Below, one piece after another: positions 43,803 through 53,114 of a DNA stretch of 64,000 nt. The translations under genes and the position numbers were made by a program. The stretch is from UKL13-3 sp943369665. Its GTDB lineage: Bacteria > Bacteroidota > Bacteroidia > UKL13-3. The DNA is taken from NCBI GenBank assembly GCA_943369665.1, contig CALRNX020000001.1:248001-312000 (forward strand), read 5' to 3'. The notes under the pieces are model-generated. The model saw only the letters and a program-made list of their open reading frames with translations. It searched no databases and was not told the DNA's origin. Numbering within the stretch: the first letter of the stretch is position 1; each line of letters opens with the position of its first letter.

Positions 43803-44960
43803 ATGTATCCAACCATATCCGACATGCTTAATGATCTATTAGGCATCCATATTCCACTTCCCATTCAAACATTTGGCTTCTTCATGGGGCTTTCCTTTTT
43901 GGGTGCATACTGGACCACCTCAAGCGAACTTAAACGCAAAGAGGCCTTGGGACTTCTTTCTACCGTATCCAAAAAGATCATATTGTACAAACGTGTAACA
44001 CTTCAGGAGTATATCATTCAAGTTGCTTTTGGTGCATTGATCGGGTATAAAGTGTTGGAAATGGTATTGCATTACAACGATCTGTTGGCCGATACGCAAG
44101 GATTTATCCTGTCGAGCCGAGGTTCTTTATTGGGAGCACTGTTTGGTGCAGGTATTGCCTTTTATTATCAAAAAAAGGAAGACGACAAGGCCAAACAACA
44201 CCAGCCACAGGAGAAAACAATCCAAGTCCATCCCTACCAATTGATGGGAAATATCTTATTGATAGCAGCTATTACAGGGTTGATCGGAGCCAAACTCTTC
44301 CACAACCTCGAGAACCTGGATGATTTTGCTATTGACCCGATCGGGGCTTTGTTATCATTTAGCGGACTGACATTTTACGGAGGATTGATCGTAGCCGCTT
44401 ATGCAGTATTGCGTTATACAGGCAAACATGGTATCAATTGGAAACACATGATCGATGCAGCTGCTCCCGGGTTGATCTTAGCTTATGGTATTGGTCGTAT
44501 CGGCTGCCATTTAAGTGGTGATGGCGATTGGGGAATTGTGAACTTAGCCGCCAAACCGGAATGGATGGCAATGCTCCCTGATTGGATGTGGAGTTTTACC
44601 TATCCGCATAATGTGCTGGGTGAAGGTGTGCAAATGATGGGCTGCGAGGGCAAACATTGTTTTGAATTACCACAACCGGTTTACCCGACTCCATTTTATG
44701 AAGTAGTAATGTCGCTGACTATTTTTGGCATATTGTGGGGCGTTCGCAAACAGATCCACACCCCTGCTTTATTGTTCAGCATTTATTTGATCCTGAATGG
44801 TCTCGAACGCTTTTTAATTGAATCCATCAGGGTAAATACAACTTACCATATTTTTGGTAAACATATTACCCAGGCACAACTTATTTCGAGTGCATTAATA
44901 TTGATTGGAATTGTAGCCACAACTTATTTATTGTTCAATAAGAAAAACACGACAAAATAG
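43803..44960 (+). CDS. lgt: prolipoprotein diacylglyceryl transferase Lgt
   Basis: The inner-membrane enzyme that adds diacylglycerol to the lipobox Cys of prolipoproteins; the CusB-like and propeller lipoproteins here are possible clients. The 385-residue product has the Lgt signature G-R-I-G-C-H-L-S-G-D-G-D-W-G (about residues 235-248) and about seven helices, and ends in an E-R-F-L-I-E-S-I-R motif. It is roughly 100 residues longer than E. coli Lgt because of an extended N-terminal half and a K/Q-rich cytoplasmic loop (E-D-D-K-A-K-Q-H). That extension is common in Bacteroidota. Confidence 0.92.
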   Translation: MYPTISDMLNDLLGIHIPLPIQTFGFFMGLSFLGAYWTTSSELKRKEALGLLSTVSKKIILYKRVTLQEYIIQVAFGALIGYKVLEMVLHYNDLLADTQGFILSSRGSLLGALFGAGIAFYYQKKEDDKAKQHQPQEKTIQVHPYQLMGNILLIAAITGLIGAKLFHNLENLDDFAIDPIGALLSFSGLTFYGGLIVAAYAVLRYTGKHGINWKHMIDAAAPGLILAYGIGRIGCHLSGDGDWGIVNLAAKPEWMAMLPDWMWSFTYPHNVLGEGVQMMGCEGKHCFELPQPVYPTPFYEVVMSLTIFGILWGVRKQIHTPALLFSIYLILNGLERFLIESIRVNTTYHIFGKHITQAQLISSALILIGIVATTYLLFNKKNTTK

Positions 44961-44999
44961 TTTCCTGCCTGATAACGTTCGATCAATAGACACATTGTT

Positions 45000-45007
45000 T
45001 AATTTTG
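45000..45007 (+). promoter_or_regulatory. -7 promoter box (TAATTTTG) of the DUF4294 gene
   Basis: Exact TAnnTTTG match 26 bases before the ATG at 45034. Confidence 0.45.
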
Positions 45008-45033
45008 GCATTATTATTTCAGTTAACGGATAC

Positions 45034-45561
45034 ATGAAAAATTGCTTCACTATTTTGTTATGGATCATTTTGGCCACGTCCAAATTATTCGGACAACAGG
45101 ACACCATGAGACATTATGAACTTCCTGCATTTATTGTGGAGGCGCAAAAAGATCCGGAGTACGAAAAAAGATATCAGAAATTGGTTCGTGATGTAAAAAA
45201 AGCATTGCCTTATGCAAAGATGGCCGGCTTTCGTTTCCAGATGATGGAACAAAACCTACAGTTATTGCCAACAGAAAAAGCGCGCAAGGAATATTTAAAA
45301 CGCACCGAAGCCGCTATCAAAGACCAGTTTATGGATGACCTGGTAAACCTTACCCGATCGCAGGGTAAAATACTAATCAAACTCATTCACCGCGAAACGG
45401 GAAAGGATACTTATACTTTGCTCAAAGAATACAGGGGCAGCTTTACCGCAATGTATTGGCAGGGAATGGCAAAAGTATTTTCGGCCGACTTAAAAAACGA
45501 ATACAACCCTGTTGAAGATTGGCAAATAGAGCAAATCATCAAAAACCTCGGGTTTGAATAA
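45034..45561 (+). CDS. DUF4294 exported protein
   Basis: A 175-residue protein with a signal peptide ending L-F-G-Q near residue 20, then the DUF4294 body: Y-E-K-R-Y-Q-K-L-V-R-D-V-K-K-A-L-P-Y-A, Q-L-L-P-T-E-K-A-R-K and T-L-L-K-E-Y-R-G-S-F. Family members are predicted periplasmic or envelope-linked and restricted to Bacteroidota; function unknown. The ATG at 45034 is chosen because an upstream in-frame ATG would add sequence overlapping the promoter box. Its stop is immediately followed by the end of the next, opposite gene. Confidence 0.85.
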   Translation: MKNCFTILLWIILATSKLFGQQDTMRHYELPAFIVEAQKDPEYEKRYQKLVRDVKKALPYAKMAGFRFQMMEQNLQLLPTEKARKEYLKRTEAAIKDQFMDDLVNLTRSQGKILIKLIHRETGKDTYTLLKEYRGSFTAMYWQGMAKVFSADLKNEYNPVEDWQIEQIIKNLGFE

Positions 45562-45795
45562 TTAAATAAGTTCGGGAGCTTGTTTGTGAGCGTATTCCAA
45601 TATCAGTTTAATGGATGTTGGATGTGCATTCAAGGAAACATCAGGTAACAAATCCATGGTTTCCATTAAGGATTCGTACTCTTCTTTTGCTTGGGTATTG
45701 TGTTGCAGGTAATGCTGAATATTCGCTGTTTCAGCTGGAGATGTTTCATTGTAAATGTAGCGAATAAGGTCGTTTGAAGTGTAAATTTCCGACAT
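45562..45795 (-). CDS. small sigma-factor-partner candidate
   Basis: A 77-residue cytoplasmic protein: Y-T-S-N-D-L-I-R-Y-I-Y-N-E-T-S-P-A-E, then Q-H-Y-L-Q-H-N-T-Q-A-K-E-E-Y-E-S-L and a helical tail. The first half resembles the helix-turn-helix layout of zinc-binding anti-sigma domains (zf-HC2), but has no Cys or zinc ligands. It lies 113 bases downstream of the ECF sigma gene on the same strand, so a regulatory partner role is a fair guess. The ATG at 45795 is preferred over one 24 bases upstream. Confidence 0.6.
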   Translation of the reverse strand: MSEIYTSNDLIRYIYNETSPAETANIQHYLQHNTQAKEEYESLMETMDLLPDVSLNAHPTSIKLILEYAHKQAPELI

Positions 45796-45908
45796 AGGCG
45801 AAATTGTAGTTATTAGCATGAATACTACAAAAACGGCCTATATCTAAGACTTATTGTAAACCAATCAAACTATTTTTTAAATTTAACATAAACAACTGAT
45901 AACAAGAG

Positions 45909-46487
45909 TTATACTCTTGCTTGTTGTTGTTCCATCATTTTGCGAAGGTTATTTAAAGCATAACGCATACGCCCCAAAGCTGTGTTGATGCTTACCCCGG
46001 TTGCATCGGCAATTTCCTGGAAGCTCATATCGCCCCATTGGCGCATAATCAATACCTGGCGTTGTTCTTCAGGCAACAGCTTTACCAGTTGACGGATATT
46101 ATGCTCCGATTGGTTACGGATGATCTTGTCTTCGTTCGACTCTTCGGCAATGGTAATATAATTAAACACATCATTGCCTTCACTATCCGTAATGGTTACA
46201 TCCCGTTTCATTTTGCGGATATAATCAATGGTGAGGTTGCGGGCTACCCTGGCAGCCCATGGAGCAAACTTGCCTTCGTCATTATACTTATCCTGGCGGA
46301 TGGTATTAATGATCTTAATAAATGTTTCCTGAAAAATGTCTTCCGCAAGGGCCCTGTTTTTGACAAGCAAATAAATTGCCGTGTAAACATTGCGTTGGTG
46401 ACGTTTAATTAAAATTTCGAGGCTTGCCTCATTACCTTGCTGGTACAATAGGATCAATTCTTGATCACTAATTTTCTGAGCATTCAT
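45909..46487 (-). CDS. ECF-type RNA polymerase sigma factor
   Basis: A 192-residue sigma-70 family protein. Region 2 is clear: S-L-E-I-L-I-K-R-H-Q-R-N-V-Y, D-I-F-Q-E-T-F-I-K-I and W-A-A-R-V-A-R-N-L-T-I-D-Y-I-R-K-M. Region 4 has L-P-E-E-Q-R-Q-V-L-I-M-R-Q-W-G-D-M-S-F-Q-E-I-A and S-I-N-T-A-L-G-R-M-R-Y-A. The ATG at 46487 is chosen over an upstream in-frame start that would add 53 residues not matching the family. It faces away from uvrA and heads a short minus-strand unit with the small gene downstream. Confidence 0.92.
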   Translation of the reverse strand: MNAQKISDQELILLYQQGNEASLEILIKRHQRNVYTAIYLLVKNRALAEDIFQETFIKIINTIRQDKYNDEGKFAPWAARVARNLTIDYIRKMKRDVTITDSEGNDVFNYITIAEESNEDKIIRNQSEHNIRQLVKLLPEEQRQVLIMRQWGDMSFQEIADATGVSINTALGRMRYALNNLRKMMEQQQARV

Positions 46488-46808
46488 TGTTAGAATTATT
46501 AAGGGTTCAGATAAAAAATTAGTGTAGAATTTTATGTTCCTATAGGCTGTGTTGTGTGGTAATAAGTGTGATTTGTTATTCGAATATAAAACAAGAATTG
46601 TAAAAAGCAATATTTTTTTATTTTGAATGATATTGAGCGGGAACAAACTTTATGCAGCTTATAAATGTTGCTAAGGATACAAGGCCTTTCACGGGCATAA
46701 TAAAATTGTTAAAACCTTGTTTTCCTAACATAAAAAGAGAGATTCATCATTACATTCGTAAAAAAATACCATATCATCATTGACAGATGAGATAGCCCTT
46801 CAACGAGC
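46488..46808. other. 321-base divergent spacer between the sigma factor and uvrA
   Basis: No gene, repeat or hairpin of note. It is A/T-rich and contains TACATTCG at 46751-46758, a near match to the -7 box, as a uvrA promoter candidate. Nothing resembling a typical LexA site was recognised by eye. Confidence 0.5.
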
Positions 46809-49733
46809 ATGAAATTTAAGAGCGAACAAAAAACAAAAGATATAGTCATTAAAGGTGCAAGGGTGCACAATCTTAAGAATATAGATGTAACCATCAACCG
46901 CAACCAATTAACGGTTGTTACCGGAGTATCCGGTTCGGGAAAATCGAGCTTGGTGTTCGATACGTTGTATGCCGAAGGCCAACGCAGGTATGTTGAAAGT
47001 TTATCGGCATACGCACGACAGTTCTTAGGCAAAATGAACAAACCTGATGTGGATTATATTCATGGTATCTCCCCTGCTATTGCCATCGAACAAAAAGTAA
47101 ATACGCGCAATCCAAGATCCACCGTTGCCACCAGTACCGAAATTTATGATTACCTGAAACTACTGTTTGCACGTGTGGGCGTTACATTTTCCCCTGTTTC
47201 CGGGAAAGAAGTCAAACGCGATACCGTGGAAGGTGTGGTGAACCATTTGCTGGCATTGCCTGAAGAAACAAGGGTAATGCTCATCGTTGATATCAAACCC
47301 GAAAAAGACCTCAAAAAACAATTGGAGGTTTATTTGCAAAATGGTTTTTCACGATTGTTAATCAATGAGTCTCCGATAGACATCGAAGAATACCTGCAGC
47401 AAATTGCGAATGCCAAAAACACGAAAAAAAATTCGGCAAAATCAGGCAAAGAAGATTTTGTTGGAAACGAAACAGACAAACCGAAAGCAGCAAACACCAG
47501 ACAACAAACCTCGAACAACAAACTCTTCCTGCTCATCGATCGTTTTGCCATTATTAAAGATGATGAAGATTTTCAGAACCGCCTGGCCGACTCTGTTCAG
47601 ACCGCATTTTTCGAGGGTCACGGAGAATGTTTGATTCACATCATACAAGAAAATGGTTCCTTCAAACAAGAATCGTTCAGCAATAAATTTGAGCTGGATG
47701 GAATTGTTTTTGAAGAACCCAGCGTTAATTTTTTCAGCTTCAACAATCCTTATGGAGCTTGCAAAACATGTGAAGGATTTGGTTCGGTTATTGGAATTGA
47801 CGAAGATCTTGTGGTACCCGATAAAAGTTTATCCCTTTACGAAGATGCCATTGTACCCTGGAAAGGTGAAAAAATGAGTGAATGGAAAAATCACTTTATA
47901 CGGCTTAGCGCCAAAAACAAATTTCCCATTCACAAAGCGTATCATGAGTTAACATCTGCACAGAAAGATTTTTTGTGGCAAGGTGATGCAACATGGGAAG
48001 GAATCCATGGCTTTTTTAAAGATATCGAAAGACAAACATACAAAATTCAATACCGGGTAATGTTGGCCCGCTACCGTGGTAAAACAGTCTGTCCCGATTG
48101 CAAAGGAACACGCCTGCGCAAGGATGCCAACTACGTGCGCATGGTGAATACCGCTGTTAAAAATGGTGAGATGAATGATTACCACTCATTGTCACAAATC
48201 TTATTGATGAGTATTGATGATGCGAGTGCATACTTCAAGGGGCTTAGATTAAATGAACAACAAACGAGTATTGCCAGGCGCATGATTTCCGAAATCACAG
48301 CGCGCTTGCTGTTTATGCAAAATGTTGGTCTCGGATATTTATCCTTAAACCGTTTATCCAATACACTTTCGGGTGGTGAATCGCAACGGATTAATCTTGC
48401 TACTTCATTAGGAAGCAGCCTTGTGGGTTCATTGTATATTTTAGATGAGCCCAGCATTGGACTTCACTCCCGCGATACCGAAAAACTCATAGAGGTTTTG
48501 CAAAAACTCAGGGATATTGGTAATACCGTGGTTGTGGTAGAGCATGATGAAGACATGATGAAAGTTGCCGACCAACTGATCGATATCGGGCCCGAAGCAG
48601 GGGTAAATGGAGGACAACTTATTGCACAAGGAACTTACAAAGAAGTATTGCAGAACAAGGATAGCCTTACCGGGAAATACCTGAGCGGTAAAGAAGAAGT
48701 TGCTGTTCCTACAAAAAGAAGAAAACCAACCGAATTTATTTCGATCAAAGGTGCGCGCCAACATAACCTGAAAGGAGTAGATGCCCGTTTCCCCTTACAT
48801 GTTTTAACCGTTGTAACGGGTGTTTCCGGTTCGGGCAAAACATCATTGGTTAAATCGATCTTGTTTCCCGCATTGCAAAAACAATTGGGCAATTACAGTG
48901 GCGAAAAAACCGGTGCACACGATAAAATTGAAGGCAGTATTAAAAGCATCAAACAAATTGAGTTGGTGGACCAAAACCCCATCGGGAAATCATCGCGCTC
49001 CAATCCTATTACCTATATCAAAGCATACGACCATATTCGGGACTTGTATGCAACACAAGCCATTTCAAAAAGCAGGGGCTACAAACCGCAACATTTTTCA
49101 TTTAATGTAGATGGTGGCCGTTGTGAAACGTGCCAGGGCGAGGGCGAAGTAACCATTGAAATGCAGTTTATGGCCGATATCCACCTGCCATGCGAAGAGT
49201 GCAAAGGAGCCCGCTTTAAAGAAGAAATACTGGATGTAAAAGTGCGTGGTAAACATATCAGCGATGTATTGAATATGAGTGTTGATGAAGCCATCGTATT
49301 TTTCCAGGAAGAACAAACCATTGTAAACAAGATCAAACCATTGCAGGATGTTGGATTGGGTTATGTGCAACTCGGACAATCATCCAATACCTTATCGGGG
49401 GGTGAAGCACAAAGGGTAAAACTTGCTTCTTTCTTGGGTCGTGGAAAAAACAGTGACCATGTATTGTTTATTTTTGATGAGCCCACCACCGGATTGCATT
49501 TTAATGATATCAAAAAACTCCTGACCTCGTTTGACGCGTTGATCAAACAAGGCAATAGTATTATTGTGATCGAACACAATATGGATGTAATTAAATGTGC
49601 AGACTGGGTTGTAGACCTTGGACCGGAAGCGGGCGACAATGGAGGCACATTGGTATTTGAAGGAACGCCTGAAGACCTGGTGAAAGTGAAAGAAAGTTTT
49701 ACAGGTAAATACTTAAAGGAGAAGTTGAAGTAG
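46809..49733 (+). CDS. uvrA: excinuclease ABC subunit UvrA
   Basis: The DNA-damage sensor of nucleotide excision repair, 974 residues, dimeric ABC ATPase. First Walker A is G-V-S-G-S-G-K-S (residues 39-46) and a second occurs at about 675-682; both ABC signatures are present (N-T-L-S-G-G-E-S-Q-R and N-T-L-S-G-G-E-A-Q-R). Zinc modules: C-K-T-C-E-G-F-G with C-P-D-C-K-G-T and C-E-T-C-Q-G-E-G with C-E-E-C-K-G-A. A low-complexity insert of about 35 residues at 203-238 (rich in N, K, Q, T) sits before the L-F-L-L-I-D-R-F segment and is not part of the standard fold; part of its DNA matches an intergenic repeat near 8744. Confidence 0.96.
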   Translation: MKFKSEQKTKDIVIKGARVHNLKNIDVTINRNQLTVVTGVSGSGKSSLVFDTLYAEGQRRYVESLSAYARQFLGKMNKPDVDYIHGISPAIAIEQKVNTRNPRSTVATSTEIYDYLKLLFARVGVTFSPVSGKEVKRDTVEGVVNHLLALPEETRVMLIVDIKPEKDLKKQLEVYLQNGFSRLLINESPIDIEEYLQQIANAKNTKKNSAKSGKEDFVGNETDKPKAANTRQQTSNNKLFLLIDRFAIIKDDEDFQNRLADSVQTAFFEGHGECLIHIIQENGSFKQESFSNKFELDGIVFEEPSVNFFSFNNPYGACKTCEGFGSVIGIDEDLVVPDKSLSLYEDAIVPWKGEKMSEWKNHFIRLSAKNKFPIHKAYHELTSAQKDFLWQGDATWEGIHGFFKDIERQTYKIQYRVMLARYRGKTVCPDCKGTRLRKDANYVRMVNTAVKNGEMNDYHSLSQILLMSIDDASAYFKGLRLNEQQTSIARRMISEITARLLFMQNVGLGYLSLNRLSNTLSGGESQRINLATSLGSSLVGSLYILDEPSIGLHSRDTEKLIEVLQKLRDIGNTVVVVEHDEDMMKVADQLIDIGPEAGVNGGQLIAQGTYKEVLQNKDSLTGKYLSGKEEVAVPTKRRKPTEFISIKGARQHNLKGVDARFPLHVLTVVTGVSGSGKTSLVKSILFPALQKQLGNYSGEKTGAHDKIEGSIKSIKQIELVDQNPIGKSSRSNPITYIKAYDHIRDLYATQAISKSRGYKPQHFSFNVDGGRCETCQGEGEVTIEMQFMADIHLPCEECKGARFKEEILDVKVRGKHISDVLNMSVDEAIVFFQEEQTIVNKIKPLQDVGLGYVQLGQSSNTLSGGEAQRVKLASFLGRGKNSDHVLFIFDEPTTGLHFNDIKKLLTSFDALIKQGNSIIVIEHNMDVIKCADWVVDLGPEAGDNGGTLVFEGTPEDLVKVKESFTGKYLKEKLK
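47491..47524 (+). repeat. A/C-rich repeat copy inside uvrA
   Basis: AAACACC followed closely by ACAACAAACCTC (47501-47512) and GAACAACAAAC matches the intergenic sequence at 8735-8767 with a few changes and one indel. It encodes the N-T-R-Q-Q-T-S-N-N-K part of the UvrA insert. Confidence 0.45.
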
Positions 49734-49783
49734 CACCGGTAGCATAAGCCCTATTGCCTTTATTTTATGGGAACATGACCTTG

Positions 49784-49824
49784 TGGTGAATATTTATTCA
49801 CCAACAATGGTGATTTATTCACCA
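49784..49824. promoter_or_regulatory. two palindromic operators before a TetR gene
   Basis: TGGTGAATA-TT-TATTCACCA (49784-49803) is a perfect palindrome with 9-bp arms. TGGTGA-N5-TCACCA (49808-49824) is a second. Their centres lie about 22 bases apart, roughly two helical turns. The second site falls where the -33 element should be, so binding would block RNA polymerase. Confidence 0.8.
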
Positions 49825-49831
49825 GATAAAA

Positions 49832-49839
49832 TACCTTTG
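49832..49839 (+). promoter_or_regulatory. -7 promoter box (TACCTTTG) of the TetR gene
   Basis: Exact TAnnTTTG match 25 bases before the ATG at 49865, just downstream of the two palindromes. Confidence 0.6.
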
Positions 49840-49864
49840 AGTAAGGAACTACTACCATACCAAC

Positions 49865-50443
49865 ATGCCCAAACTCAAAGACCCGAATAAACTGGTAGAA
49901 ATTCACAAGGCGGCCATGAACCTTGTTATCCAAACAGGGTTCTCAGGTTTAAAAATGGCAGATGTAGCAACGGCAGCGGGGATCGCAACCGGGACATTGT
50001 ATATCTATTACAAAAGCAAAGAAGCCTTGATGAATGATATTTACCAGATCACCAAAAAGGAAATGACAGCCGTATTGCTTGATAACAAACATGCTACCTA
50101 CGACTTTTATGAAACGTTTGCCAATATGTGGATCTCATACTTCTCCTTTTGCTTGCGCAACCCTGTCAAAATGCTGTTTGTTGAACAATTCATTTACAGT
50201 GGATTGATCTCAAAAGCCATTATTGAAGAAACCGAAAAGGAGTTAAAACCATTGGATCAGTTTTTAGAATACGGCCAACAAAAACGGATCCTTAAAACAA
50301 TTGATATTGATATCATGAAGGCGCAAATGCAAGGTGCCATTCATGAAACCATTAAAACGGTTACCCAAAAAGAAATGCAGCTTTCGCACGCCCAAATAGA
50401 CCAGTGTTTTGCAATGGCCTGGGATGGAATGAAAAACAAATAA
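49865..50443 (+). CDS. TetR-family transcriptional regulator, autoregulated
   Basis: A 192-residue TetR protein: A-A-M-N-L-V-I-Q-T-G-F-S-G-L-K-M, then the helix-turn-helix D-V-A-T-A-A-G-I-A-T-G-T-L-Y-I-Y-Y-K-S-K-E-A-L, then a helical ligand domain. Two palindromes over its own promoter are strong evidence of self-repression. It lies between uvrA and lon on the same strand, with lon starting 122 bases after its stop and no divergent target, so its other targets must lie elsewhere. Its ligand is unknown. Confidence 0.9.
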   Translation: MPKLKDPNKLVEIHKAAMNLVIQTGFSGLKMADVATAAGIATGTLYIYYKSKEALMNDIYQITKKEMTAVLLDNKHATYDFYETFANMWISYFSFCLRNPVKMLFVEQFIYSGLISKAIIEETEKELKPLDQFLEYGQQKRILKTIDIDIMKAQMQGAIHETIKTVTQKEMQLSHAQIDQCFAMAWDGMKNK

Positions 50444-50565
50444 TTCCTTAGCAGCTGCTCCTATTTTCAGTTCAGATAACAGGTGCTCCAAAACCTGTGG
50501 CATGAAGGTTGAAATAAATTGCGTCCATTATTTACAAACAGCCCTGCTGTTAACGACAAATTCAC

Positions 50566-53046
50566 ATGAAACAGAACGAACCCTTTATATTACAAAGCTT
50601 TATAAGCGATGAAAACGATAACCAGGAGTTTATTTCACTCCTCTCCCAAGAAGAAGAAGATGAAATGAACAAGGAAATATTGCCCGATAGTCTGCCAATA
50701 TTACCGCTGCGCAATACCGTTTTGTTCCCCGGTGTTGTCATACCGATCACAGTTGGTCGCGATAAATCCATTAACTTAATCAAGGACGCGTACAAGGCAA
50801 AAAAATCCATTGGGGTTGTGACACAACTCAATGCCAATATTGAAGACCCAACCTTTGATGATTTATACAAAGTAGGAACAGTTGCGCATATCATGAAAAT
50901 GTTGCGCATGCCCGATGGAAACACCACGGTGATCATACAAGGTAAAAGACGTTTTCAATTAAACGAATGCCTTACCACCGAACCTTATATGACCGCCAGC
51001 ATTACAGCAATGCCGGAGCATAAGGTAGAAACAAACAAAGAAACAACCGCGCTTATTTCGTCTATTAAGGACCTTGCACTTCAAATCATTGAAGTGTCGC
51101 CATATATTCCGAGCGAGGCCAGCATTGCCATACGCAATATTGAAAGCCCTAAATTTTTGGTCAATTTCATTTCATCCAATATGAACCTGGATGTAAGCGG
51201 AAAACAAGCCATCCTCGAAATTGAGCCTTTTAAAGCACGTGGAGAAAAAGTATTGGAACACCTTACCAAGGAACTTCAGCAGTTGCAATTGAAAAATGAA
51301 ATTCAAAGCAAGGTAAGAGGTGATATGGACAAGCAACAACGCGAGTTCTTTTTACAGCAACAAATTCGTGCCTTACAGGAAGAGTTGGGACAAGATAGTC
51401 CGGAGCGTGAAATTGAGAACATGCTCAAAGCTGCCGAAACGAAAAAATGGAACGAAACCGTTCATACTGCTTTCAAAAAAGAAGTTGAAAAATTGCGCAG
51501 GATGAATCCGATGGCTCCCGATTATTCGATGCAAAGCAGTTACCTGCAAACCTTGCTCGACTTGCCTTGGGATGAATTCACCAAGGATAATTTTGACCTG
51601 AAACGGGCGCAAAAAATATTGGATGAGGATCATTTCGGACTCGAGAAAATCAAAGACCGTATCCTGGAATACTTGGCTGTATTAAAATTACGTGGCAATA
51701 TGAAAAGCCCGATTTTATGTTTGGTGGGCCCTCCGGGTGTTGGTAAAACATCCTTGGGAAAATCAATTGCCAAATCATTGGACCGTAAATATGCCCGCAT
51801 TGCATTGGGTGGATTGCATGATGAAAGTGAGATCCGTGGACATCGCAGAACCTATATTGGCGCCATGCCCGGACGAATTATTCAAAATCTGAAAAAAGTA
51901 AACTCATCAAATCCGGTATTTGTGTTGGATGAGATTGATAAGATCGGGAACAGTTTCCGTGGAGACCCTTCTTCGGCCCTGCTTGAAGTATTGGATCCTG
52001 AACAAAACCATGCGTTTTACGATAACTATATTGAAATCGACTACGACCTGTCGAATGTAATGTTTATTGCCACCGCCAATTCATTGGATACCATCCAGCC
52101 AGCATTGTTGGACCGTATGGAAATCATTGAACTGAACGGATATACACTTGAAGAAAAAATTCAAATTGCTAAAACATATCTGTTACCAAAACAAAAAGAA
52201 AACCATGGGTTGAAAAAAACAGATTTCGAGTTGACAGATGCTGCATTGGAAAAAGTGGTTGAAGGCTATACAAGAGAATCGGGTGTGCGTGGATTGGAAA
52301 AACAAATTGCTGCAGTGGCACGTAATATGGCCAAACAAAAAGTAATGGGTGATAAAGGCAAGAAAAAACTGGACACTCCTGATATCCTTAAAATACTGGG
52401 TATTGAACGCGTTGAAAAAGAAAGCTATCAAAACAATGATGTAGCTGGTGTGGTTACCGGGCTTGCCTGGACAAGTGTTGGTGGCGAGATCCTGTTCATT
52501 GAAAGTTCCATTACAAAAGGAACCGGTAAACTTACCTTAACAGGTTCGTTGGGCGAAGTGATGAAAGAATCGGCTATTACAGCACTTACCTTTTTGAAAT
52601 CGCATGCCGATTATTTACAAATTGACCCTAAGGTTTTCGACAAATGGGATTTGCATATTCACGTTCCGGCAGGCGCTGTTCCCAAAGACGGACCATCAGC
52701 AGGTATCACCATGCTCACTTCATTGGCATCAGTGTTTACCCAACGTAAGATCCGTCCGCGTTTGGCAATGACAGGTGAAATTACGTTGCGCGGAAAAGTA
52801 TTGCCGATCGGAGGTGTGAAAGAAAAAATATTAGCCGCCAAACGTGCAGGAATTAAAGACATCATCTTGTGTGAAAACAACCGTAAGGATGTTGAAGACA
52901 TTAAAGCTGATTACCTGAAAGAACTGAACTTTCATTTTGTGAGCAATATGCTGGAAGTTTTGGATATTGCATTGCTGGAAGAAAAAGTAAGCGGAGCAAT
53001 GGATATGACCGTACCCGCTGAAACAACTCCTGCAAAAGCGAATTAA
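50566..53046 (+). CDS. lon: ATP-dependent protease Lon
   Basis: The main cytoplasmic quality-control AAA+ protease, 826 residues. N-terminal substrate-binding domain (P-I-L-P-L-R-N-T-V-L-F-P-G-V near residue 45), coiled-coil region, Walker A G-P-P-G-V-G-K-T, Walker B F-V-L-D-E-I-D-K, and the C-terminal Ser-Lys protease with S711 in G-P-S-A-G-I-T and K754 in G-G-V-K-E-K. The C-terminal tail is short. It has a good terminator 20 bases after the stop. It may also be read from the upstream TetR promoter, though 122 bases separate them. Confidence 0.97.
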   Translation: MKQNEPFILQSFISDENDNQEFISLLSQEEEDEMNKEILPDSLPILPLRNTVLFPGVVIPITVGRDKSINLIKDAYKAKKSIGVVTQLNANIEDPTFDDLYKVGTVAHIMKMLRMPDGNTTVIIQGKRRFQLNECLTTEPYMTASITAMPEHKVETNKETTALISSIKDLALQIIEVSPYIPSEASIAIRNIESPKFLVNFISSNMNLDVSGKQAILEIEPFKARGEKVLEHLTKELQQLQLKNEIQSKVRGDMDKQQREFFLQQQIRALQEELGQDSPEREIENMLKAAETKKWNETVHTAFKKEVEKLRRMNPMAPDYSMQSSYLQTLLDLPWDEFTKDNFDLKRAQKILDEDHFGLEKIKDRILEYLAVLKLRGNMKSPILCLVGPPGVGKTSLGKSIAKSLDRKYARIALGGLHDESEIRGHRRTYIGAMPGRIIQNLKKVNSSNPVFVLDEIDKIGNSFRGDPSSALLEVLDPEQNHAFYDNYIEIDYDLSNVMFIATANSLDTIQPALLDRMEIIELNGYTLEEKIQIAKTYLLPKQKENHGLKKTDFELTDAALEKVVEGYTRESGVRGLEKQIAAVARNMAKQKVMGDKGKKKLDTPDILKILGIERVEKESYQNNDVAGVVTGLAWTSVGGEILFIESSITKGTGKLTLTGSLGEVMKESAITALTFLKSHADYLQIDPKVFDKWDLHIHVPAGAVPKDGPSAGITMLTSLASVFTQRKIRPRLAMTGEITLRGKVLPIGGVKEKILAAKRAGIKDIILCENNRKDVEDIKADYLKELNFHFVSNMLEVLDIALLEEKVSGAMDMTVPAETTPAKAN

Positions 53047-53065
53047 TTCATTCTAAAACACCTGT

Positions 53066-53091
53066 AAAAAAGCCCTATCCGGGCTTTTTTT
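53066..53091. terminator. rho-independent terminator of lon (also faces ltaE)
   Basis: AAAGCCC pairs with GGGCTTT around TATCC, with A-run before and T-run after, so it works in both directions between converging lon and the minus-strand aldolase. Confidence 0.85.
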
Positions 53092-53114
53092 ATGTGCGGT
53101 TATTCCTAAAATGA

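Noticed and set aside
47410..47524. UvrA insert as an intein or sequencing artefact
   Set aside because: It is too short (about 35 residues) and keeps the frame, with no intein motifs.
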